This document shows positions 10,493 through 23,400 of a stretch of 64,000 nt of DNA, piece by piece. A program made the translations under genes and the position numbers. Location of the stretch: positions 35,651,152 to 35,715,151 of the forward strand of contig NC_087066.1 in the NCBI RefSeq assembly GCF_963678635.1. The letters are read 5' to 3'. Every line of letters starts with the position of its first letter. The first letter of the stretch is position 1. This DNA is from Symsagittifera roscoffensis (lineage: Eukaryota > Xenacoelomorpha > Acoela > Convolutidae). The notes beneath the pieces were generated by a model. The model was not told where the DNA came from and made no database searches. It saw only the letters and a list, made by a program, of their open reading frames with translations.

Positions 10493-13400
10493 AACCTTTA
10501 AAAAAATCCTACAAAATTTTTTTAAAATCCTATTTTCCATTCATGTTAATAAATTCGGTTTCACAAAAGCTTGCATATATGCCTTCGTTCCAATTAAAAC
10601 TAAAAACAAAACACGAGTTGGCGATAGCCCTAAATTTGCTCCCTTTCCTTTGAAAAAAAAGAAAAGAAAATAATCAAACTGTATGATATGATCATTCAAG
10701 AAAATCTGAATATGCTGTTTGAAAAGAATATGCAGCAAGAAAATTGACAGAAACTGTTTAGAACTAAAAAAATATATATTGACGATCTGCATCTCTTTTT
10801 TTAGCTTTACGTATATAAAATGCATGGTGCCAAACCAAGAATTTTAATTCCCACCTTTCTTCTGGAACCAGCAAATTGCGGCCATGATGGAGATTGCTAG
10901 GACAAATGCTGTCGAAGGATAGCACTTTGGCATCCTACCTTATTTCAGCGGGGCCCACTCTTATATGTGGAAAGTTGCATGTAGCATTTATACCAAAGCT
11001 TAAGAACGCGCTAGAAAACGTTTAAGTAGATAATCTCATCCATATCTTCAGCATCTTCTCCGGGCATTATACGGCTTCTAAGCCTCTTCTGTTTGACCTC
11101 AGGGCAAATCTGCCAGCTAGCTTTTTACAGATTGTCACACAAATCTGATTCCTTTGTTGCTAAAACTGGAAACATTTCGCTATTGTAGCGTTTGTTTGAG
11201 TTAAAGCACAAATTTTTCCGGCTAATTTCGCTAACAATTATATTTCGACTATGGAGTTAGTACTAATCGGTTTCAAAAATTCTCCGAAACAAATATCTTT
11301 GGCAGTTTTCTGTCGTTTCTTGTCAATAAGCTAAGCAATCAAAATTTGGCTCTTGTTAAGAGTGAACAGTTTGCTTGAAATCTTTATCATGCATTTCCAG
11401 CCATTTGTTAAAAATCTAATCTACGTAATTTAAGCTTTCCGACAAGAAAAAATCTTGACTTGGGAAATTTGCTTTGTATCAGCAAAGTTTCTGTTTTTTT
11501 TTCATTGACTTTACCCAGCATCGGAAAAAGAAGCAAATCTTGATGTCTTGAAAAATTTCGTATTCCAGAGTCCTCTTTGATTGCAATAGTCAAGGTTGAT
11601 TGATAGATCCCTTTGACTCAAATTTAGCTAAAGTTATACGTCTCGGTTAGATTATATCATAGATCAAATTCGATTTGGTCCTAGATTTGAAATGATATTC
11701 ATAAAAACAGATAAATTAAAAGGGGCGACTGAATAGAAACGTTTAAAGGTTATGCACAACTGTTCACCTATTGTTAACTTCTTTAACCAATGGAAGGGAC
11801 TTAAAAGTTTTTAATATAATACTTTTCTTTCTTACAATTTTTTATTGGGCGTTAATGAAAAGAAGGGAAAATCCAATGCCCGCGGTCAGTTGAGAAGTTG
11901 TCCGACACTAAAGTGGTTGCTCTCGGTGTCAGTTTTGATTGTTTTATTTGACTTAATAAATTGTTTTACTTAAATTGTTTAAGCGTTGAGTGACTCTACG
12001 AAAAAAAACTAGGATAAAAAATTTAGAAGAGATTCTTTCAGCCGTCTGTTTTGGCGTAAGAAAGTAGAGTCACAAAAATGCAGGCATGCTCATCCGAAAC
12101 GTTTTTAGTTTAGTTTTATTGCACCAGCTATTAGACTTCAATTCTTTTTAATTCTCTTATCCTTCTTTTAATCAGGAGACAAATTGTTGCGGTTTATTGA
12201 TTTTTTAAATAAAAAAAAAATATTGAGTTTAACTGGCGGAACTCATAATATTTTCGACCTGCTTTAGTGATTTTAAAATTTAGAGCAGTGGGGATTCATC
12301 TATTTTGAAAGCCATAAAATAGACACACTCCGACTGACTGGTGTCGATGATAAATATTAAGTTCCCTCGATCCTCCATTAAACTTTATGAAAAAGTTTTA
12401 CCTTTTTCCAAGATTCATAAAACTGAAAGAACTAAAAAAATCCATTAAGAATTCGAAAAATTAGATATTTTGATTTGGCTATTGAAGTTTTAAATGATGT
12501 TGTTCAGTGTGAACGATATTAGAATAGAAAAGGTCCGATCGGATCTTTCGTAAACAATTAAAGCAATAGCTTTTTATATTAGGGTAGCAATTCCAATACT
12601 ACACTTGCCTCGTGCTATGAAATTTTCTAATCATGCCAGGGCGTATGCTGGCTTACGGAATTCATTGTTTTAATTATCTGTTCTCTCTGCTACTGCTCAA
12701 AAAACAGCAGGCTGCTCAAGCTCCAAATTGTAAAATAAAATGACAAAACTATTCTGAACAGAGTCACAATTTTTAAATCCGATTTAGTTGTTGAAAACCA
12801 TACTAACAATATGAAGTAATAATTCGCAGACTGAAATCAAGCTTGAAAAATTTTTCAGGCCAAGTTTTCTTTAAAAGCTTAAGAAGTTTATGTAAGCCAC
12901 ACCATTTCGATCACATAGTAGTGTGTTTTCAGCACATAGGCGGTGAAAAATTCGTGCAGAAGTCAATCTAATCTGGTCTGAGACCACTAAGTTGAATAAT
13001 TTTTGTTCAACTTCATACTTTATTTTGAGCTTGCGGAAGTGACATTCAAAAACAAGTTCTTTCAAAGTTTTGTACTGATTTTCTATGAATGACGTCTGAG
13101 ACAATTAATTTGAGTTGAACTTTAAAATTCCTTAATGGATGATGCGCGTGCTGAACGACGTAAAAAACATCAAAGTTTATGTTTTTTGATATAATTTTTT
13201 TCCTGTTTTTGATCTGATATCTTTTTGTTGAACTAGAACTCGTAGAATTTGATTTTGCGAATGCTGAAGCGTTATTCATAAAAACAGAAAACTTTTTTTG
13301 AACATAAATTCTATCAAATTTTTCTTGATGATTATTTGAAAGTCTACTGAGACAATTCATTTGAATTATTCTCTTAGAGTATCTTACTTGACCTCGTGAA

Positions 13401-15619
13401 TGCTGAAGCGACATTCAAAAAATTGTCAAAAATAGTTCCTTTCTAAATTAAATGCTATCAGTGTTAGCGAAAAAAATAAGAAAGCAAGCAAATCTCTCAT
13501 AAACTTGCCTTGATATAAGCAGCCCGAATGGAATTTTAACGCAAAAATGTCCTAGGAAAACCATAATGCAATTCCGTACAGAGAATTTTTCGAGAGATCA
13601 AATTTGTCGTATCAAAGATGAGGTAAAAATGTAAGGCAGCAATTAGTTTAATACTTCCAGGTAAATGTGTTTTTATTGGTATTTGAAAATTGATAAAAAC
13701 GATTAAAAATGTATCATTAGTTTGATTTTTCTTATCTTTTATGGCGTATTTCCCTTTTTTTGGGTGTTTTTGGGTGGTGAAAATTCATGTTCAAATTGTC
13801 ATTTGTGTTTTAACTTTTATGAACAAATATTTTTGAGTTAAGTTCTTTGGCGATTAAGTGCATTTTTGTTCCAACCATTGAAACTGTGAAGACTACTAAA
13901 ATTTTGTTTTTTGGTGTTTTAATTTTTTTTATTTTTTGTTTTCCACCCAAAATCATGGGTTAAGCTATATATCACGTTTAAATCTTTTCAGCTATAAATC
14001 TAACGACTTGAAAAAACTACCAAAAAACTTTCCCAGTTTTGAGAAAAACCAGCATGAAATTTTCGATTTTGGCCTAGTTTAAAGCGAGTGATGCGAGCGA
14101 ACAGGTTTATCTTGTTTTCCAAACAAAAGCAATTTACACAAATAATTATCGTAATGGGTTAAGTAATATATCACATTAAAGCCCTTTCAGCCCTGATTCA
14201 TGCGACACTAAAACTTCAACAAGTTGTCCCAGTGTCGAGGAAAACCGGCTTGAGTTTTTTGAGATCTAATATAATTTCAAGCAAGAAAGCAAGCGATCAA
14301 GTTTTTTAAAGGATGACCCATGAAACTTTAGCTTAGCTCCAATAAAGTTAAATCGAATTTTTCAGCAAAAAAATTGAAAAACATTTTTTTTGAATTTCAG
14401 AAAATTTTTAGTTTTTTTTTCAGATCTTTCTAACACATGACGCACAAAGAACAACACAAATTTTTTAAAAAGAAATATGGAAAAAAAATTTTAAATTTTT
14501 TTTCAGGGTTATGGCTGCAACATTCTGTGCTACTTGCACAACAATCCTTGCTCTTTTTTATGTATATTTAAATTCTGTTGTCAATAAACTAATTGAAAGT
14601 CCGAAGAATGAAAAATGACTATTTCAATCTCGAACAAATAAAATTCAAATCTGATAGGCAACTTATTCAAAAACAATATTCAAAAAAAGCTAGTAAATTG
14701 CAGTTGTTCCTACTGATCAGAATAGCTTATGAGGAGATGACGTCATTTGCTGACAGGTAGCAACCTCTCGCTAGTTTTTGTTGTGCCATTTAACAGACTG
14801 AAGTCTTGCTTGCGGAATAATTGAGCCACATGTTTCTTTAAAAAATTGAGCCACATGTCATTTAACTGAATTGAGTTATCAATTGTTCTGAGACTTATTG
14901 TTTGAAATATCGTTTCGATTGGCTTATGGCGCTATTTCTAAAAATAAACTCCCTGAATTTTTTTCAACTTTTTCATGCTCTAGGCAGAGTGAAAATGCTA
15001 ATCGTCTTGTTGTCTGTACCCTCATAGTCTCATTTCTAGGTAACTATATCTAATTATCAATAGAAATGTTGATGGGAAGATATACTTTTCTGAGCTTTTT
15101 TCCCAAAGCCCTATCACTTTTTGATGTTTCTTCCACATGCCATACAGTTTTCTGTTCTAACATATTGTCAGGTCACAGTTGGGCAAAGCTGTGAATTGAA
15201 TTATTAAAACCCAAATTGTCTTTTGTTTTTGCAGTTGTTAGGGCTTCACTAAAAATCATTTAACTGAATTGAAGTATCAATTGTTGTGGAGCTTGATGTT
15301 AGAAATTTCTTTTCGGTGGGCTTGGGGCGCCATTTCTAAAAAAAAACTGCAATAATGTTTTTCAACTTTTTTTCGCTTTTGAGGGCAGAGTGAGAACGAT
15401 AATTGTCTTGTTGTCTGCACCCTCGTATTGTCATCCAAAACATTAAAAAAACGTAAATTATACGAAAACTTTTTCTTAATTTTTGTTATGAATGTCAACT
15501 AAGACAATCAATTTGATTAAAAATTGTAAGACTCCTTATTGATTTTGCACGTGCTAAATGACGCTAAAAATTATCAAAATTTGTTTTTTTTTCATTTAAA
15601 TTTACTTAAAATATTATTG
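10493..15619. other. AT-rich non-coding stretch with repeat fragments
   Basis: No gene is recognised in 5.1 kb. Two family D pieces lie at about 13960-14120 and 14145-14300 (TGATGCGAGCGAACAGG, CCCTTTCAGCCCTGATT), and a family D 3' hairpin motif at 14525-14541. A diverged direct repeat of about 160 bp lies at 14880-15040 and 15272-15435 (TGGCGCYATTTCTAAAAA, GTCTTGTTGTCTG). Open frames on the minus strand around 12871-13414 have no domain. Confidence 0.45.
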
Positions 15620-15620
15620 T

Positions 15621-16100
15621 TCCGACTTTTGAAGAACGTGACAAAATATTTAGAATCGGGGTGGTTTTTTTAATCTCCAGACAATATTCGAATTTTTAAC
15701 TAACCATTTATGACGGAAGTTTTTATTTACTAGCCCAAGCGTAATGTTGTCTTACGCTAAACTATAAAATTGTATTTCACCTGAGATCATTTTTTTTGTA
15801 AAGTTATAGGGGTTTAAAGATTGCTAATTTGGCCTATTGGAACAATTAACGAGTCATACATTTCGCGCTATCAACGCCCAAGCGGCAATCAAATCCCTCT
15901 TAGAAATTGATTGAAGCAGGCTACTTGTCCTGATTAATAGTTCACTAAGCGCATTTTTTTTCATTTTGCTTTATATATGGCACGCGAGGGATGATAAAAA
16001 ATTCTCGAAAAATTTCAAAATTTTTTTTCCATGTTTTTTTTTGAAAAATTCATCAACTTGTTTTAGGCAAGCACTGCTCCGTTGAATAGCAGGTAACAAC
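15621..16100 (+). repeat. Family A element, degraded copy
   Basis: It starts TTGTTCCGAC like the complete copies and follows the family order: 'tcggggtgg', 'aagttatagg', then 'cgcgctatcaacgc'. It loses resemblance after about 16080 and lacks the 3' hairpin. Confidence 0.75.
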
Positions 16101-17078
16101 TTCAAAATATTGGCTCAATACAAGTCACCCGGATTGAGTTTGATATCAACCAGTCACCCTGGTTGATAAGATCCAAACAGAGAGCTTTTTGAAAATTGCT
16201 TGTCATACAAGCTATACCCAAATTTCAAAAACTGTTTTGCAGACTTTTGAACCCACATTTTTGTCTATTTTACAGGAATAATTTTTTCCGATCATCAAAA
16301 ACAGTTTGTTTGTGGAAAAGAATTAGTGAAACCGCAATTATTTCTATGCTTGTTTTTTTTTTCTGTGTAGATTAAGGTAAATCTGTCAAAAAATAGCCAA
16401 AACTGAATTTTTCAAAGTAGAAGCTTTCTAGCTAAATAGAAAAAGTCAAACGTTTTTTTAAAGTGTGGATCAAATTTAATAGATCAACTTGTGGGTTTTC
16501 TTAAATGAGATAAGCCTTGATTGTTATGTATGAGGACAAAGCGAAAAAAAAAACAAAGTGAAAAGTCACAAAATTTAAAATATTTTTTCCATGGAAAACG
16601 CTACAAGTATGGAAAACTGCTCGTCATTAATTTCACTAATATAGGAATGCTTATCATGCTACAATAATACAATTTTTCTCCACAATTTTCTGAATTCTAT
16701 GATGATGATTTTTTGTAGCGTGGAATTGCATGCAAAGCATTTGTTTCAACCATGAGTGTTCTTGCAAGAATTGATGTTCCTGTTTGCGCTGAGTTAATCA
16801 TGTCCTTGAAACTGATTTGATTATTTTCAGAGATGAATGACTCCTTCTTTCTATCTTAATTTCATAGCTCTTAACAAATTTATTAGACAAAGTCTTGTAT
16901 TTTTGCAAAAATTCTTACCTTGAGACAGTGAAATGTCGTTAAAATTGCAATCGAAGTTTTAAAACTGCAATTAAACTTACACAAGAGCAACGCAAATTGA
17001 ATGCGGAAGTCATCCGGTCAATCATTTTTCTTCCCTTGAATGAATTTATAATTCAAACTTTTCTTTAGGTTATCTTTA

Positions 17079-17586
17079 TTGTTCCGACTTTCGTAATGAA
17101 AGTAGCGGAATATTTGAACTCGTGGTGGGTTTTTTTTTCTTCAGACAAATTTCTACTTTTAACTAGCCAGTTTTGACAAAATTGTTTTTATATCATTCGA
17201 AAGGTAATGTTGGCTATAGCTTAAATTAGAAAAGATTTTTTACCTGTGGTCCTTTTTAGTGAAGTTATCAGGGTTTAAAGATTGCCATTTCGGCCAATTT
17301 GGGACAATAAACGTGCGATATATTTCGCGCTACTAACGCGTGAGCGGAGATTTAATCCATCTTAGAAATTGGTTGAAGGAAGCTCATTTGCCATATTTGA
17401 TTTGATATTAGGAGCAAAATTTATCACTCTGTGTTAAATGGCGTGTATGGTGTATGAAGATGATTTTCCCAAAAAATCTCAAATTTTACTTTTTTTCTAC
17501 TTTTAAATTTTTCATGTTATTACTGCTCCATTGACCTTAAAAGGCAGTAGGAACATTCAAGGCTTCGCCCTGATACGAGCAGTCTT
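17079..17586 (+). mobile_element. Family A element, near-complete copy (508 bp)
   Basis: Both ends are present: TTGTTCCGACTTTCG at the left and CGAGCAGTCTT at the right. The inverse of the left end (GTAGGAACA, one mismatch) lies about 40 bp before the right end. A weakened hairpin (AAGGCTTCGCCCT) follows it. There is no coding capacity. See the complete copies near 44507-46161. Confidence 0.8.
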
Positions 17587-18506
17587 TTTCATTTTAGAAG
17601 TTACATCCTTCCTTGTATTGTGACAACATGATTTCAAGTAACTGAAAAATAAACGAAAAAGTTGGCATGCAATTTTTTCTGCAAAACCTAACTTTTCGGA
17701 AAGATTGAAAACGATTAAGGAAGATGATAATCCACTCCACTTTACGATGTTCTACGTACTAGGATCAAAGTTGAACCATAAAAAAATGTATTATCTGGTG
17801 ATTTAAAGCTTTTTTTAAGCGGTGAGTTTGTTTTTTGAAGCGTTCGTTGTTCTGCAAGGCAAGCTGAGGTGATCATCTGTTTCTGTCGGTGCTTCAAAAG
17901 AAATACACATTGTTTGAAAATATTGGTGAATGAAGAATAGCAGTGTATGCGTATACGAAAAAAGAACTGGTCTAAACAATCTCAGTCTTTGCTAGCTTGA
18001 TAGACTTTTTAAAAGAAGCCGGCCGCATATGCGACTACAGAGTTGCATTTTATTACATACTGTGGTTATTATTCGTGTTCTGAAGATAATTAAAACTCAA
18101 TTTTATCATCAGTTTTGAATCTTGTTAAGCCAACTCTGTCTTCTAGCTTAAATGGTTAACCGAACAATACAAGAGCAGGTAAAAGTTTATTTTTGTGTAA
18201 CCAATGCGCCCAAGAGCAGTTAGTTAATTAGCTTCGGCTTAGTTATTAGATCTGGCGATTTATACTGCTAAACTTACCGAAGCAGAAAGCGTTAAAATGT
18301 GGTTGAATTGGACTGTTTGCCTAAATTTGCATATTTAAGTACCAGATAAAACTAGTAGACTAGCAGTAGTGCTTAACTGATTTTGAGTTCGTTTGAAAAA
18401 TTTTACATTTGACGAAGTGAACGGTTGTTGAAAAAAATATAAAAATTTTATTATGGTCCTGACCGAACAGCAACAGGCAAGTCAAATCCTTATTTTTATC
18501 TTGATG
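17587..18506. other. AT-rich non-coding stretch
   Basis: No gene, RNA or repeat is recognised between the family A copy and the hAT MITE. Confidence 0.4.
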
Positions 18507-18514
18507 GAGCACAA

Positions 18515-18923
18515 CAGGGGCGGATTTAGGGGAGGGGGCGGGGGGGGGGGGGGGCGGCCGCTTTCCTTCAGGGATCCGACCCCCTGCCGACCCAAATCGT
18601 CCCCCCTTTGTACTCTTTTGGGATATCTATTTTTTGGTGACGGACCAAAAAAACTATCTAAAGACGCATTCGGCGCCACCAATATATATTAATTTTGAGG
18701 GGGGAGCGCGCGCCAAAAAAACGCCTGTTTTTCGGCCTGTTTTTTTTTTCAAAATTTTGCCTGCGGCGCAGAAATTTTGGCCAAAACAGGGTCTTTGTAA
18801 TGCTTTGGGAGAGCTCGGAAAATCAATTTGGTCGACCTAAAAAAATGTCGACAAAATTTTTGAATTTTTTTGAAAATCCGCCCCCCCCCCCCCCCCCTCG
18901 AGAAAATCCTAGATCCGCCCCTG
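18515..18923. mobile_element. hAT-type MITE (409 bp) with 8-bp target duplication
   Basis: The element begins CAGGGGCGGATTTAGG and ends CCTAGATCCGCCCCTG, so its ends are inverted repeats. GAGCACAA flanks it on both sides (18507-18514 and 18924-18931), the 8-bp duplication typical of hAT transposition. A G-run near 18541-18554 and a C-run near 18883-18897 face each other and extend the foldback. There is no transposase, so it must be moved by one encoded elsewhere. Related copies lie near 23424, 26395, 54546 and in pieces near 51840 and 60160-60470. Confidence 0.92.
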
Positions 18924-18931
18924 GAGCACAA

Positions 18932-20234
18932 TATTTACTCAAAATCAGTATGAGGTATGAGGAATGCGTGCCTTACTTTTTGATCCGGCGCGGCCAGGGA
19001 AGGAGTTTTCTTCAGAAAGAAGTCAAATTTTAGGTCAAGCTGTTTCACATTTTCAGCTCTTACAAACCTTAAAATAAATCTTTTTCACAAAAAAATGCTG
19101 TGCTTTCTGTAGTTCTTTAAAAAAATCCAGGCCAAAAGTCGCGTTATTATTCATCTGCTCGACCTTAGGTGTTTTTTTTGCCTCAGCAGCGCTTTAAAAA
19201 AACTTTGGAGCTGGTTGGTCAAAAATAATGCAGGAAAGTTAATGAAAAGAGGAAAAAAATATTATAGTCGAAGGACTGTTGCTGTCCATCGCCCACCCCA
19301 ACACGCTACTGATCAATCGGTTTGAGATCTTTTGCATTGTTCATTTTCAAAAATCACAAAATGCCATTGCCGATTGTTTTAATGAAAAATGGGTACTGCA
19401 AAAATCATATCGGGACCGCTGAATATCATATTTTTAGTAGTTCAAGCTTTGAAAAACCTTCAGGTGTCCCAAAAAATCATATTTCATATCCAATCAAGGA
19501 CAACTAAGCAAATACGTACAGCAAAGCTTTTTCTGTAAGTTATCGAGCCACAGCCCTAACCATAGGTTAATTTTTTAAGGTTAGCTAAGCTTTGGCTATC
19601 TTACGAGACTACGTATTGAAAAAAGCGACTAAAGCATAATTAGCAGATAAAACTAAACTATTTGTAGTTGAGAAATGAGGAAGACTGCAAAAGAACCTCG
19701 GAAGATTTAGGCAGAAATCTGCCCTCTCTTGCAATATTCTCATAAGATCTTACAAAATAGTCTATTTTCCTCAACTACCTTCCTAACAGTTTTCTCTTCT
19801 AATTAACTAGGGACAGTAGCCCAATTTTTTGAGTTAATTTCATTATTTTGTGGCGTAGCAAGGGATTTGCAGGTTTTTTAGGACCAAATCCGTTTAAAAC
19901 AGCCTAAGTAACCAGCAAGCATTTTTTATGAAAATCGGTCATAGTGACGAAAAATTAAGCTTCGTTGATGGGGGAAGAAAATGAGCTTTTCTTTTAATTT
20001 TTTTGTTTGTTGTATGGAATTTTTTTGGGGATATGACCTTCCGAATTCAAGTGTTCGAATTTTTTGTAATAATTCAACTATGATAAATTTTAGTGGAAAG
20101 TTGGTGCTAAAAGTTCCAGACATTAACCGATTTGAAAAGGCATTTCGTCGCCTTTTCCATTGGTGACTTAGTTTGTTCTTGCAATCGGCTACACATGTAG
20201 GTGACAGAGCATTACTTGTTTTGATTGATTGCAG
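18932..20234. other. Non-coding stretch upstream of the first FHL exon found
   Basis: No 5' exon of the FHL gene could be recognised here. The sequence is AT-rich with no obvious promoter or GC-rich exon. 20205-20234 is the intron end, with the acceptor TTGATTGCAG. Confidence 0.4.
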
Positions 20235-20432
20235 GAGGAGCGGGACAGACTGCGGGAGGAGCAGTTTGACCGACTGCGCAAGATCAGCTACATGGCCAAT
20301 GGGGCCTCCAAGTTTCTCAGGACCATCGGCAGAGATCTCTCGGGGGGAGCGGACGTGGAGGAGATCCTGAGCAAGCAGGAGAGGGGCGACATCCAGCTCA
20401 TGAGTTTCCAGGACATGGAGTCAATGTTCAAG
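20235..20432 (+). CDS. FHL: FHL exon 1 (of those found)
   Basis: It encodes 66 residues in phase 0, starting with a charged, probably helical stretch (EERDRLREEQFDRLRK) and ending QDMESMFK before the donor AAG|GTCAGC. It contains no LIM finger and lies upstream of the half LIM. The acceptor GATTGCAG shows this is not the first exon. Confidence 0.88.
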
Positions 20433-23400
20433 GTCAGCAACGCTTCAACTCAATCAACTTGAATTATAAATCAGCATTATACTAGCAGCTCAACCTAGCT
20501 TAAAACGATTTCGAATATAATAATTATTTTATTTTCAAGCCAAAACTTATAAGCATACATTCCAAGTTAGGCAATTTTTAATAAATGTGAGAGCTGAGTC
20601 GGAAATGGCTTGCCAATTTTGGTTTTATTTTGATGGAAGATTGCGCAACAAAGCGTAATGCAGTAGAAAAAACTTAGTATGGTGAATGGGTCGAGTGTTT
20701 CTGAGTTAACTGACCTTAGTTAAAACAGTTGGCAAGTAAATTTTGAGTAGAAATAAACTGAACAAAAAGAAAAGTATATCAAAAGAACCATGCTAATCTT
20801 CAATCAATACGACTATATCCAAATGTTTTTGATTTTCCCGTAAGTAGGTTTATTTACTACCATCGACTCTCTTGGGACTAAAACTAATCATGATTTTTGA
20901 ATTATTTACAAACAAAAAGAAGCAGTGTAACAGTTTCCATTCAAATAAATACATGGCTCTATTCAAAAAAATGACAGCCTTCAGTTATTTTTAAAACCTG
21001 GTTAAGGATGACGATGACTCGGCCAACAAGAACAAGAACCTGAGCAAGGACAGTCAGCATGGACAAGAGTACATCTGCTGGTCATGTGACAAGTCCCTAT
21101 ATGGTCATAGATTCGTGAACAAAGAGGGACACCCCTACTGTGTGCCCTGCTTCCACGACAAGTTCGGAAATGACTGTTTCAAGTGCAACAAACTCATCGA
21201 GGCCGATACTAAGGTAACTTAATCATTATAGCCATGATATCTCGTTTTGGGAACAGATCAATTCCGTTATCAGATATCAAAAAGTCAAAACAATTTTCGG
21301 ATCTAATTAACATTCTCCCCCCAACGGTACCTACTTGAGAATCTCTACCCCGATAAATAAATACTGTCAATTAGTCCTGATCTTTCTATTGAGAATTATA
21401 ATTCTGCTGCATTCTGATTGGTCGAAAAATCGACCATTTTGATTTACATAACATTCCCCCCCCCCCTTTCTTGAAAGGGGTGGAGATAGTTAAGTAGGTT
21501 CTTGTTCTTGTTGGCCGAGTCATCGTCATCCTTAACCAGGTTTTAAAAATAACTGAAGGCTGTCATTTTTCAACAGGCTAAATTGAATAACAGCTTTTGT
21601 TTTTTTTGCCAGAATTTGAATGTATTTGTGGTAAGTTCATATATTCTGGCTTTTCTTCAGCATGCTTGCTTTTGATAATATTCATGTGTATAATTCGTAG
21701 CAAAAAGTTCGGACAGACAAAATTAATTAAAATGAGCAATCAATGCTTTTCGATGTTTTTTGCATGCAAAATCTGAAGCTGAACAACCTTGAATTTTTTG
21801 TCAGACCAAATTCAAAATGCGAAGTCGTCGATTATCTGATGATTATGCTAGCCTAATTTTTAAATACTGCATTGAAAATCCAGATTTTACTATAAAACAG
21901 TTAGCAAAATTAGTTGAAAAATCGAAATCTACCGTTTATGATGTTTTAACAAAGAAGAATATCAAGGAGTTATTTTCAACAAAAAAAAAACAGATTAGGC
22001 GGCCCAAAAAAAAACAAACGGAGGTGATGATCATATAATTCAAAATTTGGAAACTAATCACAGAAAAATATTAGCCACCCTGAGCAATAATTTTCCTGTT
22101 TCAAGGTTTACTATTCAACGCTTCGGATGCAATTGCCCGCCGTGGTTATAGGTTTTGAGCGAAACTCTGCTTTGTGAACTTTCGACGTTATGTTTATTTC
22201 AGTTTTATTTCAGTCCAGACAGTTGCTCTTTTAATTAATTCTGTCTGTCCGAACTTTTTGCAATTCGCTATATAACTGAAAAAGTGTGGTTTTAGGATGT
22301 GAGTTTTGAGAAGCAGCACTGGCATGAGAAGTGTTTCACGTGTAAAGAGTGTAAGAAGCCGTTGGACGTGGAAGGGTTCTCCTTCAAGGACAAACAGCTC
22401 TTCTGTGAGGACTGCCACGACGTCAATTATGCGGACAAGTGCACCAGATGCGAGAAGCCATTCAAGCCAAGTTGGTTCATTTCAACCTCATCTTACACCT
22501 TTAGTTCAAAGTTTACTATCCAAAATTGATCCCAAAACGGGTCATTAGTTCTGAATCAAAAAATGCTCAAGCGCGGTTTAATGTTGAGCATTTGCCAGCT
22601 GGTCTTCAATTGTAGAATTATTGTCCTGACTAATAAAAACTACCTCTTGAATTCTAAATTGGTATATGCTTCATATGATTAAGCAAACTGACATTTGCTT
22701 GAAATAATAATTTTTCTAGGTCAGCAGAAGTTGAAGTGGAATGGAGGCCAGTGGCACCCCGATTGTTTCCAGTGCGGGGGGTGTGGGAAGGCGATCGGAC
22801 GCAGTCCCTTCCACCCCCACAAGGACACGCCCTACTGCATAGACTGCTGGACCGAAAACTTCGCCATCAAGTGTACCAACACCAAGTGCGGCAAGGTAAC
22901 AGAACACTGAAGAAAACCATGTTCCTATGCTGTTTCCTTAAAATCCAACTTCATTAGAACTTTCTTTAAGTTCGATATTGTAATATAGTTCAACCAAAAT
23001 CATAACTTAGACACTGCTTAAAAATCTCATGAGAGTTCTGAAAGATTTGAGCGTTTCATAGTATTTTTCTAAATATGTAGGCGATCACTAGTGGGGGAGT
23101 GACGTATAAGAAGCAGCCTTACCACAGGCAGTGTCTGGGCTGCAGTGAGTGTGGGAAGGAGTTGGCTGGACAGAGGTTCACCCTCAGTGAGGACACATCC
23201 CTCCCCCTGTGCGCGGAGTGCTTCACCAGCAAACACGCCAAAAACTGCTACGAGTGTGACACCCCCATCACAGGTGCCACTTAATGCCAACACTCACAAA
23301 ACCCACTTGTGCTCTCGACTTCACAAAAATTTCATACATTGTCTCGTTCCTTTTCAAATTTTCTGCACTGTGTTTTTGTATCATACAAATTATAAACCTA

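Noticed and set aside
13046-13414. 122-codon minus-strand frame
   Set aside because: It lies in an AT-rich repeat-like region (related to 15520-15590), has no recognisable domain, and Lys/Asn/Ser composition typical of spacer.
18453-19033. Several open frames with Gly- or Pro-runs
   Set aside because: They arise from the G- and C-runs of the hAT MITE and have no support as genes.
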